Below, one piece after another: positions 53,340-60,548 of a stretch of DNA of 64,000 nucleotides. Each line of letters starts with the position of its first letter. Within the stretch, counting starts at the first letter, position 1. Both the position numbers and the translations under genes were made by a program. The notes under the pieces were generated by a model. The model did no database searches. It had not been told where the DNA came from and worked only from the letters and a program-made list of their open reading frames with translations. This DNA comes from Caulobacter sp. Root1455 (GTDB lineage: Bacteria; Pseudomonadota; Alphaproteobacteria; Caulobacterales; Caulobacteraceae), in assembly GCF_001426905.1 (NCBI RefSeq), contig NZ_LMFQ01000020.1, forward strand, positions 1-64,000, given 5' to 3'.

Positions 53340-54035
53340 CTACCGATGCTCGGCGTACGGCGCCTTGGCGTCGGCCCGGATCAGGCCGCGCGTGGCGTCG
53401 CCCACGCCGATCAGCACGAATTGCACCGCCAGGGCGCAGAGGATCAGGCCCAGCACCCGCACCACGATGCTCATGCCGATCCGGCCCAGCACCTTGCTGA
53501 TGATCGGCGAGGCCCAGAAGGTCGCCACCAGCACCACCGCCACGGCCGCGATCACCCCGCAGCCCAGGGCCATGCCGGCCAGGCCGAAGCTCTTGGCCTC
53601 GCTGGCGTAGATGATCACCGTCGAGATCGCGCCGGGACCGATTAGCAGCGGCATGGCGAACGGCACGATCAGCCGCTCGAACCGCTGCTTGGCGTAGACC
53701 CGCGCCGACTGGCCCTCGATACCCTCGGCCGCGTCGGCGAACATGGTGGTGAAGTCGTCGCGCACCATGTCCAGGCCCAGGATGAACAGGATGATGCCGC
53801 CGGCGATGCGGAAGGCCGGCATCGAGATGCCGAAGAACTCCAGCAGGGAAACGCCGGTGAAATAGAAGAAGATCAGGAACGCCGCGACGAACAGGCCGAT
53901 ATAGACCGCCACCATCCTCCGGCCGGCGGCGGCCGCGCCCAGGGTGGCGGCGGCGAACAGCGGCACGTTGCCGATCGGGTCGATCAGGGCGAACAGGGCG
54001 ACGAAGAAGTTGACGGCGAGTTCTGCCTGGCTCAT
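53340..54035 (-). CDS. MarC family integral membrane protein
   Basis: A 231-residue protein with six predicted membrane segments and the family hallmarks FVALFALIDPIGNVPLF near the N-terminus and PFAMPLLIGPGAISTVI in the second half. The family has no settled function; the old link to multiple antibiotic resistance in E. coli has not held up, so I do not assign one. It is divergent from pyrF with 86 bp between the starts. Confidence 0.9.
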   Translation of the reverse strand: MSQAELAVNFFVALFALIDPIGNVPLFAAATLGAAAAGRRMVAVYIGLFVAAFLIFFYFTGVSLLEFFGISMPAFRIAGGIILFILGLDMVRDDFTTMFADAAEGIEGQSARVYAKQRFERLIVPFAMPLLIGPGAISTVIIYASEAKSFGLAGMALGCGVIAAVAVVLVATFWASPIISKVLGRIGMSIVVRVLGLILCALAVQFVLIGVGDATRGLIRADAKAPYAEHR

Positions 54036-54121
54036 TCGACGTGCTTAGCCTTCAATTCGCGCGGGTCCGCATCCTTCTTAGGGTGATGCGACCGTGCGCG
54101 CCAACCCCCGGGGACGTTCCC

Positions 54122-54811
54122 ATGACCGCCGATCCGCGCCTGATCCTGCCGCTCGACCTGCCCAGCGTCGGCGAAGCCCGTCAGATGGTCGAGACGCTGG
54201 GCGACGCGGTGTCGTTCTACAAGATCGGGCTGGAGCTGCTGGCCACCGACGGCATGGCCCTGGCCCGCGAGTTGAAGGGCGAGGGCAAACAGATCTTCCT
54301 GGACTGGAAGCTGCACGACATCGGCGCGACCGTGGAGCGCTCGGCCCGGGTGTTGGCCGGGGCCGGCTGCGACCTGCTGACCGTCCACGCCGAGCCGCAG
54401 GTGATGCGGGCCGCCGTCAAGGCCAAGGCCGGCTCGGACCTGAAGATCCTGGCCGTCACCGTGCTGACCAGCCTGACCGACGCCGACCTGATCGAACTTG
54501 GCTATGCTTTTTCAGCCCGTGACCTGGTCGCCCGGCGGATCCGCCAGGCGGTGGAGTGCGGGGTCGACGGCATCGTCTCCTCGCCGCAGGAGGCGTCGCT
54601 CGCCCGCGAGATCGCCGGGCCCGATTTCCTGGTGGTGACGCCGGGCGTGCGTCCCTTTTGGTCGGCCAAGAACGACCAGGCCCGCGCCGCCACCCCGGCC
54701 GACGCCCTGAAAGCCGGCGCCAGCCACCTGGTCTGCGGCCGCCCGATCACGGCGGCCAACGACCCGCGCGAAGCGGCGCTGAAGGTGGCGGCGGAGATGG
54801 CGGGGCACTAG
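54122..54811 (+). CDS. pyrF: orotidine-5'-phosphate decarboxylase
   Basis: Last step of UMP synthesis. The 229-residue protein shows LILPLDLPS at the N-terminus, the catalytic cluster FLDWKLHDIG with Asp61, Lys63 and Asp66, VTVLTSL, and the phosphate-binding end VTPGVRP / LVCGRPIT. The length is normal. GGGGAC lies before the ATG at 54122. An extensive inverted repeat follows 18 bp after the stop. Confidence 0.95.
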   Translation: MTADPRLILPLDLPSVGEARQMVETLGDAVSFYKIGLELLATDGMALARELKGEGKQIFLDWKLHDIGATVERSARVLAGAGCDLLTVHAEPQVMRAAVKAKAGSDLKILAVTVLTSLTDADLIELGYAFSARDLVARRIRQAVECGVDGIVSSPQEASLAREIAGPDFLVVTPGVRPFWSAKNDQARAATPADALKAGASHLVCGRPITAANDPREAALKVAAEMAGH

Positions 54812-54828
54812 CGCTCGCCATTTAACAA

Positions 54829-54966
54829 CCGTCATCCTCGGACTTGTTCCGAGGACCCCTGCTTCAGCCAAGAAGAAGGTCGACGGTGAGGCGGTGAGCC
54901 AGCGGCGGACCTCGACTCACAGCGCGGCGGACCGGGGGGTCCTCGGAACAAGTCCGAGGATGACGG
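54829..54966. repeat. 138-bp element with 31-bp perfect terminal inverted repeats
   Basis: The left arm 54829-54859 starts CCGTCATCCTCGGACTTG and is perfectly complementary to the right arm 54936-54966. Each arm is itself palindromic (TCCTCGGA...TCCGAGGA). The 76-bp centre has no good open frame. This is the form of a MITE or REP-type element, and CGTCATCCTCGGACTTGTCC-like sequence is common between genes in alphaproteobacteria. No target-site duplication is obvious. Confidence 0.85.
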
Positions 54967-54994
54967 TCCTTGGAAATGTTCAGCCTTGGGTGGG

Positions 54995-55198
54995 CTAAAA
55001 ATCCACCGCCACGCCCTTGCGCTCCCAGTCGCCGAAGCGGGTCGGTTCGGGGCCGTCGCGGCCGCCTTCCTCGGTCGGAAGCGCGGCGGCCTGTTCGGCC
55101 GCGCGGCGGGCGGCGGCCTCCTCCAGCGCGCGGCGGGCGGCCGGGCTCAGCGGTTTGTCGGGGGCCGCGCCGGGCGGAAGGGCTGGGTCCTGGCTCAT
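54995..55198 (-). CDS. DUF1674 protein, SdhAF4-like succinate dehydrogenase assembly factor
   Basis: A 67-residue protein whose C-terminus GPEPTRFGDWERKGVAVDF is the diagnostic DUF1674 motif shared with the mitochondrial/alphaproteobacterial factor SdhAF4, which protects and helps assemble the flavinylated SdhA subunit. The N-terminal half is a charged Ala/Glu/Arg-rich helix. The ATG at 55198 is preceded by GCAGGTGA. Assignment to family is firm; activity on Sdh is assumed from the family. Confidence 0.85.
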   Translation of the reverse strand: MSQDPALPPGAAPDKPLSPAARRALEEAAARRAAEQAAALPTEEGGRDGPEPTRFGDWERKGVAVDF

Positions 55199-55321
55199 TC
55201 GCTCACCTGCCAAGGTTAACAAGATTTCATAAAACGACGATTGTCGAACGTGGTTTTGTCTATAAGACGTCCCGCCTTCGCGGCTCGCCCGCGAGGAGAA
55301 CCACATTCAAGGGGGGACGTC

Positions 55322-55732
55322 ATGCCTCGAGTGTCGTACGCGTTTTTTCTCAGCGCCATCGTCTATGGGATCTGCGGCATGGTGCTGGGCATGGTCATGG
55401 GCATCTCTCAGGACCATACCCTGATGCCCGTGCACGCTCACGTGAATCTGCTGGGCTGGGTCAGCCTGGCGATCATGGGCGGCTTTTACGCGCTGGCCGG
55501 CGACCGCCGTCCGCCGCGCCTGGCCTGGGTGAACTTCGCCCTGTCGAACATCGGCATCCTGCTGGTCGGCCCGCTGCTGGCCGTGCTGCTGGTGAAGGGC
55601 GACATGCGCGTCGTGCCGTTCATGGCGCTCGGCGAAGTCATGCTGGTGACCGGCATGGTGGTGTTCGGGATCGCGGTGCTGCGCACCGCCCGGACCGGTC
55701 CCCAAGCGACTTCGGGCTCCGTCGCCGCCTGA
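55322..55732 (+). CDS. small four-span membrane protein resembling haem-copper oxidase subunit I
   Basis: A 136-residue inner-membrane protein with four hydrophobic segments. The segment DHTLMPVHAHVNLLGWVSLA contains two histidines in the place where cbb3/cytochrome c oxidase subunit I proteins bind haem, and FALGE-like third helix follows. It is far too short to be an oxidase. Similar small proteins are often annotated as cytochrome-c oxidase-like; a haem- or metal-binding function is possible but unproven. The start at 55322 is used because its helix 1 begins there. Confidence 0.6.
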   Translation: MPRVSYAFFLSAIVYGICGMVLGMVMGISQDHTLMPVHAHVNLLGWVSLAIMGGFYALAGDRRPPRLAWVNFALSNIGILLVGPLLAVLLVKGDMRVVPFMALGEVMLVTGMVVFGIAVLRTARTGPQATSGSVAA

Positions 55733-55774
55733 TTTCCGCTTGCGCTCGCCGTCGCCTCGGGGCACGGCGAGCGG

Positions 55775-57055
55775 GTGACTCAGGAACTCAACGACGGCCT
55801 CCCCGCGCGGGAAGGCGCCCTTGCCCTCATCGACGCGGCCCTGTCGCGTCGCGGGGGCCTCGACGAGGCCGCTTCGGCCAACGCTTTCCGCTTTCTCGAA
55901 CCGCGGGAGCGCGCCTTCGCGCGCGCCCTGGCCATGGCCGCCCTGCGCCACCTCGGCCCCATCGACCGCGCCCTGGCCGGCAAGCTGGCCAAGGAGCCGC
56001 CGCCGCGGGTGCGCAACCTGCTGCGCCTGGGCGCGACCCAGGCCTTCTTCCTGGAGGTTCCGGCCTTCGCCGCCGTGGCCACCAGCGTCGAACTGGCCGG
56101 CGCCAACAAGGCCAGCCGCCCGTTCAAGGGCCTGGTCAACGCCGTGCTGCGCGGCCTGCTGCGCGAGGGCGGGCTGTCGGACGCCGCCGAACATCTGGCC
56201 CCGCCGTGGCTCTACGCCCGCTGGGTCAGCGCTTATGGCAAGGACACCGCCGACGCGGTCGCCGCCCAGATCGGCTTCGAGCCGGCCACCGACCTGTCGC
56301 TGAAGCCCGACTTCGATGCGACCGCCCTGGCGGCCGAGCTGGAGGGCGAGATCCTGCCCGGCGGAACCCTGCGCACCGAACGGCGCGGCGACGTCTCGGC
56401 CTGGCCGGCGTTCGAGGACGGCGTCTGGTGGATCCAGGACGCCGCCGCCGCCATCCCCGCCCGCCTGTTGAACCTAAAGCCCGGCGAAACCGCCCTGGAC
56501 CTCTGCGCCGCGCCCGGCGGCAAGACCATGCAGATGGTCGCGGCCGGGGCCCAGGTGGTCGCCGTCGACCGCTCGCCCGCCCGCCTGGGCCGCGTCACCG
56601 AGAACCTGGCCCGCATGAACATGCAGGCCGAGGTGATCGCCGCCGACGCCGGCGCGTGGGACGACGCCCGCACCTTCGACGCGGTGCTGCTGGACGCCCC
56701 CTGTTCGGCCACCGGCACCTTCCGCCGCCATCCCGACGTGCTGTGGGCCGCCCGCCCCGGCGACGTGGCCAGCCTGGCCGGCGTGCAGGGCAAGCTGCTC
56801 GACAGCTCGGCGGGCCGGCTCAAGCCCGGCGGCCGCCTGGTCTATTGCGTCTGCTCGTTGGAGCCCGAAGAGGGCGAGGCCCAGGTCGAGGCCTTCCTCG
56901 CCCGCCGTCCGGACATGGCGCTGGACCCGATCGCCGCGGAGGAGGGCGGCGCCCCCGCCGCCTGCCTGACCCGGCGCGGAACCCTGCGGATCCTGCCCCA
57001 CCACCGCGAAGGCGGGCTGGACGGTTTCTTCGCGGCGCGGTTCGTAAAGCTCTGA
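55775..57055 (+). CDS. rsmB: 16S rRNA (cytosine-967-C5)-methyltransferase
   Basis: A 426-residue RNA methyltransferase. An N-terminal NusB-like helical domain (residues 10-140) is followed by the SAM-dependent domain with LDLCAAPGGKTMQM, the DAPCSATGTFRRHPD motif with the releasing Cys and CVCSLEPEE with the nucleophile Cys. The GTG start at 55775 lies behind GGCGAGCGG. Downstream come rpe and a heparinase-family gene in the same direction, a run widely seen in alphaproteobacteria. Confidence 0.92.
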   Translation: MTQELNDGLPAREGALALIDAALSRRGGLDEAASANAFRFLEPRERAFARALAMAALRHLGPIDRALAGKLAKEPPPRVRNLLRLGATQAFFLEVPAFAAVATSVELAGANKASRPFKGLVNAVLRGLLREGGLSDAAEHLAPPWLYARWVSAYGKDTADAVAAQIGFEPATDLSLKPDFDATALAAELEGEILPGGTLRTERRGDVSAWPAFEDGVWWIQDAAAAIPARLLNLKPGETALDLCAAPGGKTMQMVAAGAQVVAVDRSPARLGRVTENLARMNMQAEVIAADAGAWDDARTFDAVLLDAPCSATGTFRRHPDVLWAARPGDVASLAGVQGKLLDSSAGRLKPGGRLVYCVCSLEPEEGEAQVEAFLARRPDMALDPIAAEEGGAPAACLTRRGTLRILPHHREGGLDGFFAARFVKL

Positions 57056-57140
57056 TCGCCAAGATTTGAGAGGCGAAAGACCTCGTAAACCCTACGCGAC
57101 AACGGGCTCGCTTGTAGCGCGAGGCCAAGCCCGTTAAGCC

Positions 57141-57806
57141 ATGGGCATGACCGCGCCGCTGATCGCCCCGTCCATTCTCGCCTCCGACTTCGCCAAGCTG
57201 GGCGAAGAGGTCTCCGCCATCGAGGCGGCCGGCGCCGACTGGGTGCATGTCGACGTGATGGACGGCCATTTCGTGCCCAACATCACGCTCGGTCCGGACA
57301 TCGTCAAAGCGATTCGGCCGCACGCCAAGATCCCGTTCGACGTCCACCTGATGATCAGCCCGGCCGATCCGTACCTCGAGGCGTTCCGCGCCGCCGGGGC
57401 CGACCTGATCAGCATCCATCCGGAAGCCGGCCCGCACCTGCACCGCTCCCTCAAGCGCATCCGCGAGTTGGGGGCCAAGGCCGGGGTGGTGTTCAACCCC
57501 TCGACCTCCATCGATCACGTCGAATGGATCCTGGAGGACGTCGACCTGCTGCTGGTGATGTCGGTGAACCCCGGCTTCGGCGGCCAGAGCTTCATTCCCG
57601 GCCAGCTGCGCAAGGTCGAGGCCCTGCGCAGGATGGTCGACCAGCGGGGCCTGGACGTCATCATCGAGGTCGATGGCGGCGTCACCCCGGCCACCGCCCC
57701 GCAATGCGTGGCGGCGGGGGCCACGGCCCTGGTCGCCGGCTCCGCGGTGTTCAAGGGCGGTCCCTCCGCCTATGCCGACAATATCCGCGCCCTGAAGGGC
57801 GGCTGA
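57141..57806 (+). CDS. rpe: ribulose-phosphate 3-epimerase
   Basis: A 221-residue TIM-barrel enzyme that interconverts ribulose-5-phosphate and xylulose-5-phosphate. The signatures IAPSILASDFAKL, HVDVMDGHFVPNIT, DVHLMI, SVNPGFGGQ and EVDGGV are all intact, including the catalytic aspartates. Starts at 57141 and 57147 are both possible. It lies between rsmB and the heparinase-family gene. Confidence 0.95.
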   Translation: MGMTAPLIAPSILASDFAKLGEEVSAIEAAGADWVHVDVMDGHFVPNITLGPDIVKAIRPHAKIPFDVHLMISPADPYLEAFRAAGADLISIHPEAGPHLHRSLKRIRELGAKAGVVFNPSTSIDHVEWILEDVDLLLVMSVNPGFGGQSFIPGQLRKVEALRRMVDQRGLDVIIEVDGGVTPATAPQCVAAGATALVAGSAVFKGGPSAYADNIRALKGG

Positions 57807-57815
57807 TCCAGCGGC

Positions 57816-59594
57816 ATGGAGGGGGCTCCCGCGACAGGTTCCGCCCGTAAATCCTCCGCCCTCGCCGGCGGCCCCTCCGCTCGTGCTCTTGGGGCCCGTG
57901 GACGCGCCGCGCGCACCAAGGGCGTGGTCCTCAAGGCGCTGGGCGCGTCGATCAAGGGCAACCTCGAACGCGAATGGCTCGGCTCGCCGCCGCACCGCGC
58001 CGCTATCAGCCGACCGCGCCCGGTCGGCCTGGCCGCCCATCCCCACGATCCGCGTCCCGTCGATGTCGAGCGCGGCCGCCAACTTCTGGACGGCCTGCTC
58101 GTGCTGGACGGCGGCGCCGTGCGGCTGGGCGAGACCGGCGACCCCTTCGACCAGGCCAGCCCGACGCGCCAGTTCGCCACCGCCCTGCACGGTTTCGACT
58201 GGCTGCCGCACCTGATGGCGGCCGGGCCCGGCTCGGCCCGCCTGGCCCTGCGGCTGCTGCAGGATTGGCGTCGGGTGTTTGGGGTCTGGAACGCGTTCTC
58301 GTGGAGCGGCGAGCGGCTGGAGCGGCGCACCTTCCACCTGGCCTGCGCGGCTCGCGCCCTGTCGCCCGAAGCCTCCGACGCCGAGATCTCGGCCATGGCG
58401 CTGGACATCGCCCGCGGCGCCCGCCAACTGCTCAAGGCCTCGGACGCGCCGCACCGCCGGCTCGAGCGGGCCGTGGTCGTCACGATCGCCGGCTGCGCCC
58501 TGTCCGGCAAGGCCAGCGACCGGTTGATCACCCAGGGCCTCAAGCGGGTCAACGCGTTGCTGGACGCCGTGGTCCTGCCCGACGGCGGCCACGCCAGCCG
58601 TTCGCCCGAGGCGGGGCTGGAGCTGTTGTTCGACCTGCTGACCCTCGACGACGCCCTGGGCCAGCGCGGCCGGCCCCAGCCCGAGTCGCTGACCCGGGCC
58701 ATCGACCGCCTGAGCTCGTCGGTGCGCTTCTTCACCCTGGCCGACGGCTGCCTGGCCGCCTTCCAGGGCGGCGAGGCGATCGAGCCGCGGCGGATCGCGG
58801 CGGCCCTGGCGCATGACGACCCCGGACCGCGCCCGCCCCAGACCGCGCCGCATGTGGGCTACCAGAAGATGCAGGGCGGCAGCCTGCAGGTGATGGCCGA
58901 CGCGGGAGCGCCGGCCGTCGGCGTGCTCAGCGTCACCGCCTGCGCCCAGCCGGCCGCCGTCGAGATCGTCTTCGGCAAGGACAGGCTGATCACCAGCTGC
59001 GGCTGGAGCCCGGAGGCTGTCGGCGCCAACGCCTTCCGGCTTTCCGGCGCCGCCTCGACCGTATCGGTGGGCGACGGCTCGGCCGGACGACCGCTTTCGG
59101 GCTGGCGCTCCGACGCCCTGGGCCCTTGGCTGGTCGACGGCGTCACCGAGGTCGAGGTCAAGCGCCACGACGCCGACGTCGGGGTGTGGCTGGACATCGT
59201 CCACGACGGCTGGCGACGCCTGGGCCTGACCCACGCTCGGCGGCTCTATCTCGACCTCAAGGCCGACGAGCTGCGCGGCGAGGACAGCCTGATCCCGATC
59301 GGTTCTGCCAACCCCGACGGCCCGCGCCGCTACCTGCCGTTCTCGGTCACCTTCCACCTGCATCCGGACGCCCGCGCCTCGCTGGCCCGCGACGGCAAGA
59401 GCGTGCTGATCAAGGGACCGTCCAATGTCGGCTGGTGGCTGCGCAACGACGCGGTCGACGTGGCCATCACCCCCTCGGCCCATTTCGACCACGGCCAGTC
59501 GCGCCCCGCCGGCGCCATCCTGCTCAAGAGCCAGGTCCGCCCCGAGAAGGGCGCCAAGATTCGCTGGAAGCTGGCCCGGGCGGCGGATCACTAG
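57816..59594 (+). CDS. heparinase II/III family protein
   Basis: A 592-residue protein that begins ten bases after rpe. After a basic N-terminus it has an (alpha/alpha) barrel-like helical half (RLLQDWRRVFGVWNAFSW) and a beta-sandwich C-terminal half (DGWRRLGLTHARRLYLD, LPFSVTFHLHPDARASL), the arrangement of Hepar_II_III proteins. No signal peptide is visible, which is usual for this alphaproteobacterial subgroup. Its true substrate is not known; the conserved position beside rpe and rsmB suggests a housekeeping role rather than heparin breakdown. Confidence 0.85.
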   Translation: MEGAPATGSARKSSALAGGPSARALGARGRAARTKGVVLKALGASIKGNLEREWLGSPPHRAAISRPRPVGLAAHPHDPRPVDVERGRQLLDGLLVLDGGAVRLGETGDPFDQASPTRQFATALHGFDWLPHLMAAGPGSARLALRLLQDWRRVFGVWNAFSWSGERLERRTFHLACAARALSPEASDAEISAMALDIARGARQLLKASDAPHRRLERAVVVTIAGCALSGKASDRLITQGLKRVNALLDAVVLPDGGHASRSPEAGLELLFDLLTLDDALGQRGRPQPESLTRAIDRLSSSVRFFTLADGCLAAFQGGEAIEPRRIAAALAHDDPGPRPPQTAPHVGYQKMQGGSLQVMADAGAPAVGVLSVTACAQPAAVEIVFGKDRLITSCGWSPEAVGANAFRLSGAASTVSVGDGSAGRPLSGWRSDALGPWLVDGVTEVEVKRHDADVGVWLDIVHDGWRRLGLTHARRLYLDLKADELRGEDSLIPIGSANPDGPRRYLPFSVTFHLHPDARASLARDGKSVLIKGPSNVGWWLRNDAVDVAITPSAHFDHGQSRPAGAILLKSQVRPEKGAKIRWKLARAADH

Positions 59595-59623
59595 GGGCTG
59601 TTGAGCGCCCCTCGCGGAGCTCG

Positions 59624-60013
59624 TCAGGCCGCCGGCGGCGCGCCCGTCGGCTGCACCAGGCTCGGCGCCAGGTTCACGCCGGTCTTGTTGAAGATCACCC
59701 AGCCGATCAGCTTGAACGTCGCGTCCAGCAGCTGCTGGGCCAGGACCAGGGTCATGAACTTGGTGAACTGCAGGGTCTGGTTGAAGGCCAGCTGCTGGTT
59801 GCGCATGATCATGTCGGCCGCCTCGGCCGGGATCTGGTTGTTGGCCAGGGCCAGCCGCGTCTGCATCGTCGCCTCGGCCAGGCTGCGCAGATAGCCGGCG
59901 ACCACCGACTTGTTGGCGTTCCACCACTTGGTGGACACCCCGCCCAGCTCGTCCTCCAGCGCCGAGACCAGCTCGTCAACGTTGTCGATGTTCAGGTTCG
60001 CGAAGTCGACCAT
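59624..60013 (-). CDS. small helical protein paired with a lipoprotein gene (second pair)
   Basis: A 129-residue protein made largely of amphipathic helices (LVSALEDELGG, GYLRSLAEATMQTRLAL, NQTLQFTKFMTLVLAQQLL) with a moderately hydrophobic stretch near residues 100-112. It follows the lipoprotein gene by 13 bp. It shows a weak gap-free match with the helical protein at 41.0 kb (LA..QL/I in the middle and AQ.L.DA near the end). No known domain. Confidence 0.7.
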   Translation of the reverse strand: MVDFANLNIDNVDELVSALEDELGGVSTKWWNANKSVVAGYLRSLAEATMQTRLALANNQIPAEAADMIMRNQQLAFNQTLQFTKFMTLVLAQQLLDATFKLIGWVIFNKTGVNLAPSLVQPTGAPPAA

Positions 60014-60026
60014 AGGTTCTCGCCCC

Positions 60027-60488
60027 TTAGTTCTTCATGGCGCCGACGGCCTTGGCCGCCTGGTCGCAGCTGACCATCATGGCCGTGGTCGCCCCGGTTC
60101 CGGGGACGACGCCGTAGGTCTTGTGCAGCGTCGCCAGGCCCGAGACCTGGGCGCTGCAGCCCTTGATGAAGCCAACTGTGGCGTCGCGCGCGTCCGCGGC
60201 CCGCTTGCCGGCCACCGGCGCCGAGGCGGCGCGCACGGCGACCACCGCCAGGGCTCCCTGGATGGTGGCGTAGGTGTCGACCGCGCCCGGATAGGTGGCC
60301 TTGTCCTGGTAGAGGCCCATCTCGGCCTGGGCCGCCAGCTTGGCCACGCTCTCGTAGGCGCTGGTGGTCTTTTCGTCGAGGGTGGCGTCATAGGGCGGGG
60401 CGAACAGCGCGCAGGCGCTCAGGACCAGCGCCAGGCCGGCGACGCTCGCGCCGCGGCCCATGGTGCGGATTGCGTGGACAAGGTTCAT
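60027..60488 (-). CDS. lipoprotein of unknown function (second pair)
   Basis: A 153-residue protein with a lipoprotein signal (GLALVLSAC, Cys at 26). The mature part is helical (TTSAYESVAKLAAQAEMGLY, YATIQGALAVVAVRAA) and has two further cysteines (FIKGCSAQ, MMVSCDQ). Its order, gene spacing and features parallel the lipoprotein at 41.3 kb. No family recognised. Confidence 0.72.
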   Translation of the reverse strand: MNLVHAIRTMGRGASVAGLALVLSACALFAPPYDATLDEKTTSAYESVAKLAAQAEMGLYQDKATYPGAVDTYATIQGALAVVAVRAASAPVAGKRAADARDATVGFIKGCSAQVSGLATLHKTYGVVPGTGATTAMMVSCDQAAKAVGAMKN

Positions 60489-60548
60489 GTGATGTCTCCC
60501 CCGGGGCCAACCATGGGCTGTAATCGCGCCCAGCTCAAGCGGCGTTCG

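Noticed and set aside
54829..54966. CRISPR array
   Set aside because: There are only two arms in inverted orientation, with no regular direct repeats or spacers and no cas genes in the window.
56820..59927. 1035-codon minus-strand frame across rpe and the heparinase-family gene
   Set aside because: It runs across three genuine genes on the other strand and has no recognisable domain.
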